From: JAHECQ01 sp963775125
GTDB lineage: Bacteria; Actinomycetota; Acidimicrobiia; Acidimicrobiales; SZUA-35
Reading direction: 5' to 3'
Length of the DNA: 64,000 bases
Assembly: GCA_963775125.1 (NCBI GenBank)
Contig: CAVZHQ010000007.1
Span: 930,001-994,000, forward strand
Shown: positions 61,475-64,000 of the stretch, one piece after another
Layout of the letters: each line of letters opens with the position of its first letter
How positions within the stretch are numbered: position 1 is the first letter of the stretch
Notes under the pieces: generated by a model
What the model saw: only the letters and a program-made list of their open reading frames with translations
Database searches by the model: none
What the model was told of the DNA's origin: nothing
Translations under genes and position numbers: made by a program

Positions 61475-63658
61475 TTGAGCAGCGTTGCGTCCTTGGGCAG
61501 GGTTGTGTCGCTCAGTCCCCCCGACGACCACCAGCTGCTGGTCTTCTTCACCAGCGTCCTTCTGATCATCGTGGTCGCCCGCCTGCTTGGGTCGCTGATG
61601 CGCAGGATCGGCCAGCCGTCGGTCATCGGTGAGCTCGGGGCCGGACTGCTCCTGGGACCCTCGGTGCTGGGTCGACTTTGGCCGGACGCGACGGACTGGC
61701 TGTTCCCGCCCGATCGGGCGCAGACGGCCATGTTGTTCACCATGGGATGGATCGGCGTGATCCTGCTGCTCGTCGCCACCGGCTTCGAGACCGACCTGGG
61801 ACTCATCCGGCGACTCGGACGCGCCGCGGCAACCGTCTCGACGGGCTCGCTCCTGGTGCCGCTTGGCGTCGGGTTCGGTCTTGGCTGGGTCATTCCCACC
61901 ACCTTCGTCGGCGAAGGCACCGACCGGCTGGTGTTCGCATTGTTCATCGCTGCTGCGCTGTCCATCTCGTCATTGCCGGTGATCGCAAAGATCTTGGGAG
62001 ACATGGGTCTGATGCGACGCAACGTCGGTCAGCTCACCTTGGCCGCCGGCATGGCCAACGATGTGATCGGCTGGATCATCCTCGGCCTCGTCGCCGGGCT
62101 TGCCCAAGCCGACAGCATCGAGATCGGCCAACTCGCCCTGACCCTCGGTGGGGTCGTGCTCTTCTTCGTCGCGGCGTTCACCATCGGACAGAAGCTGGTC
62201 GACTTCAGCCTTCGCCGGGTGCGTATGGCGGGCGACGACCCCGTGAAGGCCACCACGGTCGTCGTCGTCACTGCGTTGACGTTCGGGGTCATTACCCAGT
62301 GGCTCCACGTCGAAGCCGTGTTGGGCGCCTTCGTCGCCGGTGTGATCATCGCCCGCTCCCGCTTCGCCGAGCACGGGCTCATCAAACCGCTCGAGACGAT
62401 GACGTCAGCGGTCTTCGGTCCGATCTTCTTCGTGACCGCCGGCTTGCGGGTCGACCTCGGGTTACTGAACGACGCCAACACGTTGTTGTGGGCCGCGTTG
62501 GTGGTTGCCGGCGCTAGTGCCTCCAAATTCATCGGGGCCATCGCGGGAGCGCGACTCGGAGCCCTCACGGGTCGGGAAGGCGTGGCGCTCGGCATCGGTT
62601 TGAATGCTCGTGGGGCGCTCGAGATCGTGATCGCGGCGTTGGGCCTGTCGTTGGGCGTGTTGAATCAGAGCTCGTACGCCGTGGTGGTCCTGATGGCGAT
62701 GGCGACATCGATGGCGGCGCCGCCGCTCCTTCGGGCGGTTCTCGCCAACTTCGAGGGGACTCCGGCGGAACGCACTCGGCTCGATCAAGAGGAGGCGCTT
62801 GCCGCCAACTCGATCGTCACAGGCGGCCGCTTGCTCATCCCGTCGCGCGGAGGGGTGGCGTCGCTGGTGGCCGCGCAGATCGTCGGGCTGGTCTGGCCCG
62901 AGGGAACCCGTGTGACGCTGGTGACGGTCGGTGAGCAGGAGTTCGACCGTCGTCCGTTCGAGGGCGTCCTCTACGGCAAGCAGGTCGACCACCTCCGACT
63001 GCCCACGACCGTTGCGACCAATGGCCCGGTGAGCGCCTTGGTCGATGAGTGTCGGCTGGGCTATTCGGTACTCGTCATGGGGGCATCGGCCACTCGGGAG
63101 ACCGAGACACAAAAGGCGGATTGTGTGATCTCGGAGTTCGTCGACGCCGTGCTCGGTCAGGTGACCGTTTCGGCGGTCGTCGTCCGGCTGCCGCGAGGTC
63201 ATCAGGACCAGCTGCCGTGGGCGTTCGGACGGGCCATCGTGCCGGTGACCGGATCGACGACGTCACGGGGGAGCGCCGAGGTCGCGGCGTACCTGAGCGC
63301 TGCGATCGGTACCCGCCTCCATTTGCTCTACATCGACACCAATCCGGCGACTCGGCATCTCACCGACCTTGCGACCTTCCTCGGCCCCCCGTCGGTCGGT
63401 CGTCAGATCCTCGATGAGACTGCTGCGACCGCCGACAAGTTGGGGGCGAATCACGCAACCGAACTCCGCCATGCCGAAAGTGCGGGCGGTGCCATCCTCG
63501 AATCGGTGGCCGAGCTCGACGCGGACCTGTTGGTGCTGTCTGCGGTTCGGCGAGGTCAGGTCGGCGGGGCACCTCGGTTCGGCAACACCGCGCATTTCCT
63601 GTTGGCCGAGAGTGCAACGACCACCATCGTCGTCGTGGCCGGCGAATCCTCACACTGA
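61475..63658 (+). CDS. CPA2-family cation/proton antiporter with cytosolic stress-protein-like tail
   Basis: 727 aa. Residues 1-410: about 12 membrane helices of the Na+/H+ exchanger fold (GQPSVIGELGAGLLLGPSVLG, GMANDVIGWIILGLVAG with the conserved ND pair, and GLNARGALEIVIAALGL). Residues 440-727: two soluble alpha/beta halves (ALVDECRLGYSVLVMGAS; SVAELDADLLVLSAVRRG) resembling universal-stress-protein domains. Exchanges Na+ or K+ for H+. Start TTG at 61475 has AAGGAG at the best distance. Divergent from the CMD-kup pair, so K+ import and export may be balanced here. Confidence 0.87.
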   Translation: MSSVASLGRVVSLSPPDDHQLLVFFTSVLLIIVVARLLGSLMRRIGQPSVIGELGAGLLLGPSVLGRLWPDATDWLFPPDRAQTAMLFTMGWIGVILLLVATGFETDLGLIRRLGRAAATVSTGSLLVPLGVGFGLGWVIPTTFVGEGTDRLVFALFIAAALSISSLPVIAKILGDMGLMRRNVGQLTLAAGMANDVIGWIILGLVAGLAQADSIEIGQLALTLGGVVLFFVAAFTIGQKLVDFSLRRVRMAGDDPVKATTVVVVTALTFGVITQWLHVEAVLGAFVAGVIIARSRFAEHGLIKPLETMTSAVFGPIFFVTAGLRVDLGLLNDANTLLWAALVVAGASASKFIGAIAGARLGALTGREGVALGIGLNARGALEIVIAALGLSLGVLNQSSYAVVVLMAMATSMAAPPLLRAVLANFEGTPAERTRLDQEEALAANSIVTGGRLLIPSRGGVASLVAAQIVGLVWPEGTRVTLVTVGEQEFDRRPFEGVLYGKQVDHLRLPTTVATNGPVSALVDECRLGYSVLVMGASATRETETQKADCVISEFVDAVLGQVTVSAVVVRLPRGHQDQLPWAFGRAIVPVTGSTTSRGSAEVAAYLSAAIGTRLHLLYIDTNPATRHLTDLATFLGPPSVGRQILDETAATADKLGANHATELRHAESAGGAILESVAELDADLLVLSAVRRGQVGGAPRFGNTAHFLLAESATTTIVVVAGESSH

Positions 63659-63687
63659 CCCAGCGCTGCGCTGGTGCCCGGGCTCAT

Positions 63688-63750
63688 TGATGGCTGGGTT
63701 CACTGATGGCTGGGCTTATTGATGGCTGGGCTTACTGATGATTGAGGGCC
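63688..63750. repeat. 16-bp tandem repeat, about 3.6 copies
   Basis: tgatggctgggttcac, tgatggctgggcttat, tgatggctgggcttac, then a partial unit. It lies between the convergent antiporter and TauD-type genes and covers the stop codon of the latter. Confidence 0.85.
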
Positions 63751-64000
63751 AGCTCGCTCGGGGTGTCCCCGGCGATACGGGTGTGCCACATGCGCCGTGG
63801 CTGAGACAGATCGAACGGCGTCGCCCGATGCATCAGCCGACGGTTGTCCCAGACGACTGCATCGCCGACGGTCCACTGATGATGGTAGGAGTTCGCCTCG
63901 ACGCACGCCCCCTCGTTGAGCGCATCGATCAACGCCTCTGACTCGTCAGGGGTCAGGCCGGGGATGTCGTGGGCGTGACGACCAACGTTCAGGTTCGGCA
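63732..64000 (-). CDS. TauD/TfdA-family 2-oxoglutarate-dependent dioxygenase, C-terminal part (cut by window edge)
   Basis: The frame is open to the right edge. Visible residues include NLNVGRHAHDIPGLTPDES, HQWTVGDAVVWDNRRLMHRA and RRMWHTRIAGD: the distal iron His (MHRA) and the 2-oxoglutarate-binding Arg (RRMWHTR) of the TauD family. Such enzymes hydroxylate taurine, herbicides or other small acids. The proximal HxD motif lies outside the window. Confidence 0.85.
   Translation of the reverse strand, partial: PNLNVGRHAHDIPGLTPDESEALIDALNEGACVEANSYHHQWTVGDAVVWDNRRLMHRATPFDLSQPRRMWHTRIAGDTPSELALNHQ

Noticed and set aside
1..64000. tRNA, rRNA, riboswitch or insertion sequence
   Set aside because: No cloverleaf, conserved rRNA segment, known riboswitch core or transposase was recognised; intergenic gaps are nearly all under 200 nt and none exceeds 300.

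Overview
The window is high-GC DNA from an actinobacterium. Evidence for this is a conservon-type kinase/roadblock/DUF742/GTPase operon, iniA- and iniC-like dynamin GTPases, many GTG/TTG starts, and -10 boxes of the form TAnnnT placed 6-8 nt before start codons (leaderless genes). The mix of CoA-transferases, crotonases, flavin-dependent oxidoreductases and the absence of mycobacterial mycolate genes make Acidimicrobiia (Ilumatobacter-like) my best guess, but that is inference. No rRNA, tRNA, CRISPR array, insertion sequence or phage gene was seen.

Layout. 1-2.9 kb: a conservon-like operon (sensor kinase entering from the left edge, roadblock, DUF742, GTPase). 2.9-7.1 kb: Rieske oxygenase, D-aminoacylase-type amidohydrolase, and an EamA transporter flanked on both sides by nested palindromic repeats. 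7.1-25.9 kb: the most interesting part, an iniBAC-like island. It holds three membrane-anchored Hsp70 ATPases (two joined to FGE-like and beta-sandwich ectodomains), an IniB-domain protein, an acidic repeat protein, an MgtA-type Mg2+ ATPase, an 815-aa ATPase/LuxR regulator, then iniC, iniA and a second acidic repeat protein on the opposite strand. Three promoters of the island share an 18-bp G/C palindrome exactly 21 nt upstream of a TAnnnT -10 box, a placement (centre about -42.5) typical of LuxR-type activators.

25.9-46 kb: catabolic genes (MDR reductase, broken dioxygenase and CoA-transferase, thiolase, CoA-transferases, crotonases, SsuD-like monooxygenase), interrupted at 29.7-35.1 kb by a WD40 / glycosyltransferase / FAD / FGE-like / questin-oxidase-like group. 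A plus-strand run at 38.4-45.9 kb (amidohydrolase-2, two carboxyltransferases, crotonase, alcohol dehydrogenase, CoA-transferase) looks like one catabolic operon acting on an acyl-CoA. 46-53.4 kb: lipoprotein, ferritin-like protein, flavin enzymes, EamA and TauE/SafE transporters. 53.4-64 kb: Rrf2 regulator, CorA, MFS, a coiled-coil/HhH membrane protein next to an OmpA/BON protein, Kup, CMD-like protein, a CPA2 antiporter with cytosolic tail, and a TauD-type dioxygenase running off the right edge.

Quality note. At least ten otherwise convincing genes are broken by single-base frameshifts, and nearly all are repaired by deleting exactly one base. Two further loci look like internal deletions. 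The sequence should therefore be treated as carrying a systematic insertion error, and the affected genes are annotated here at their full repaired extent.
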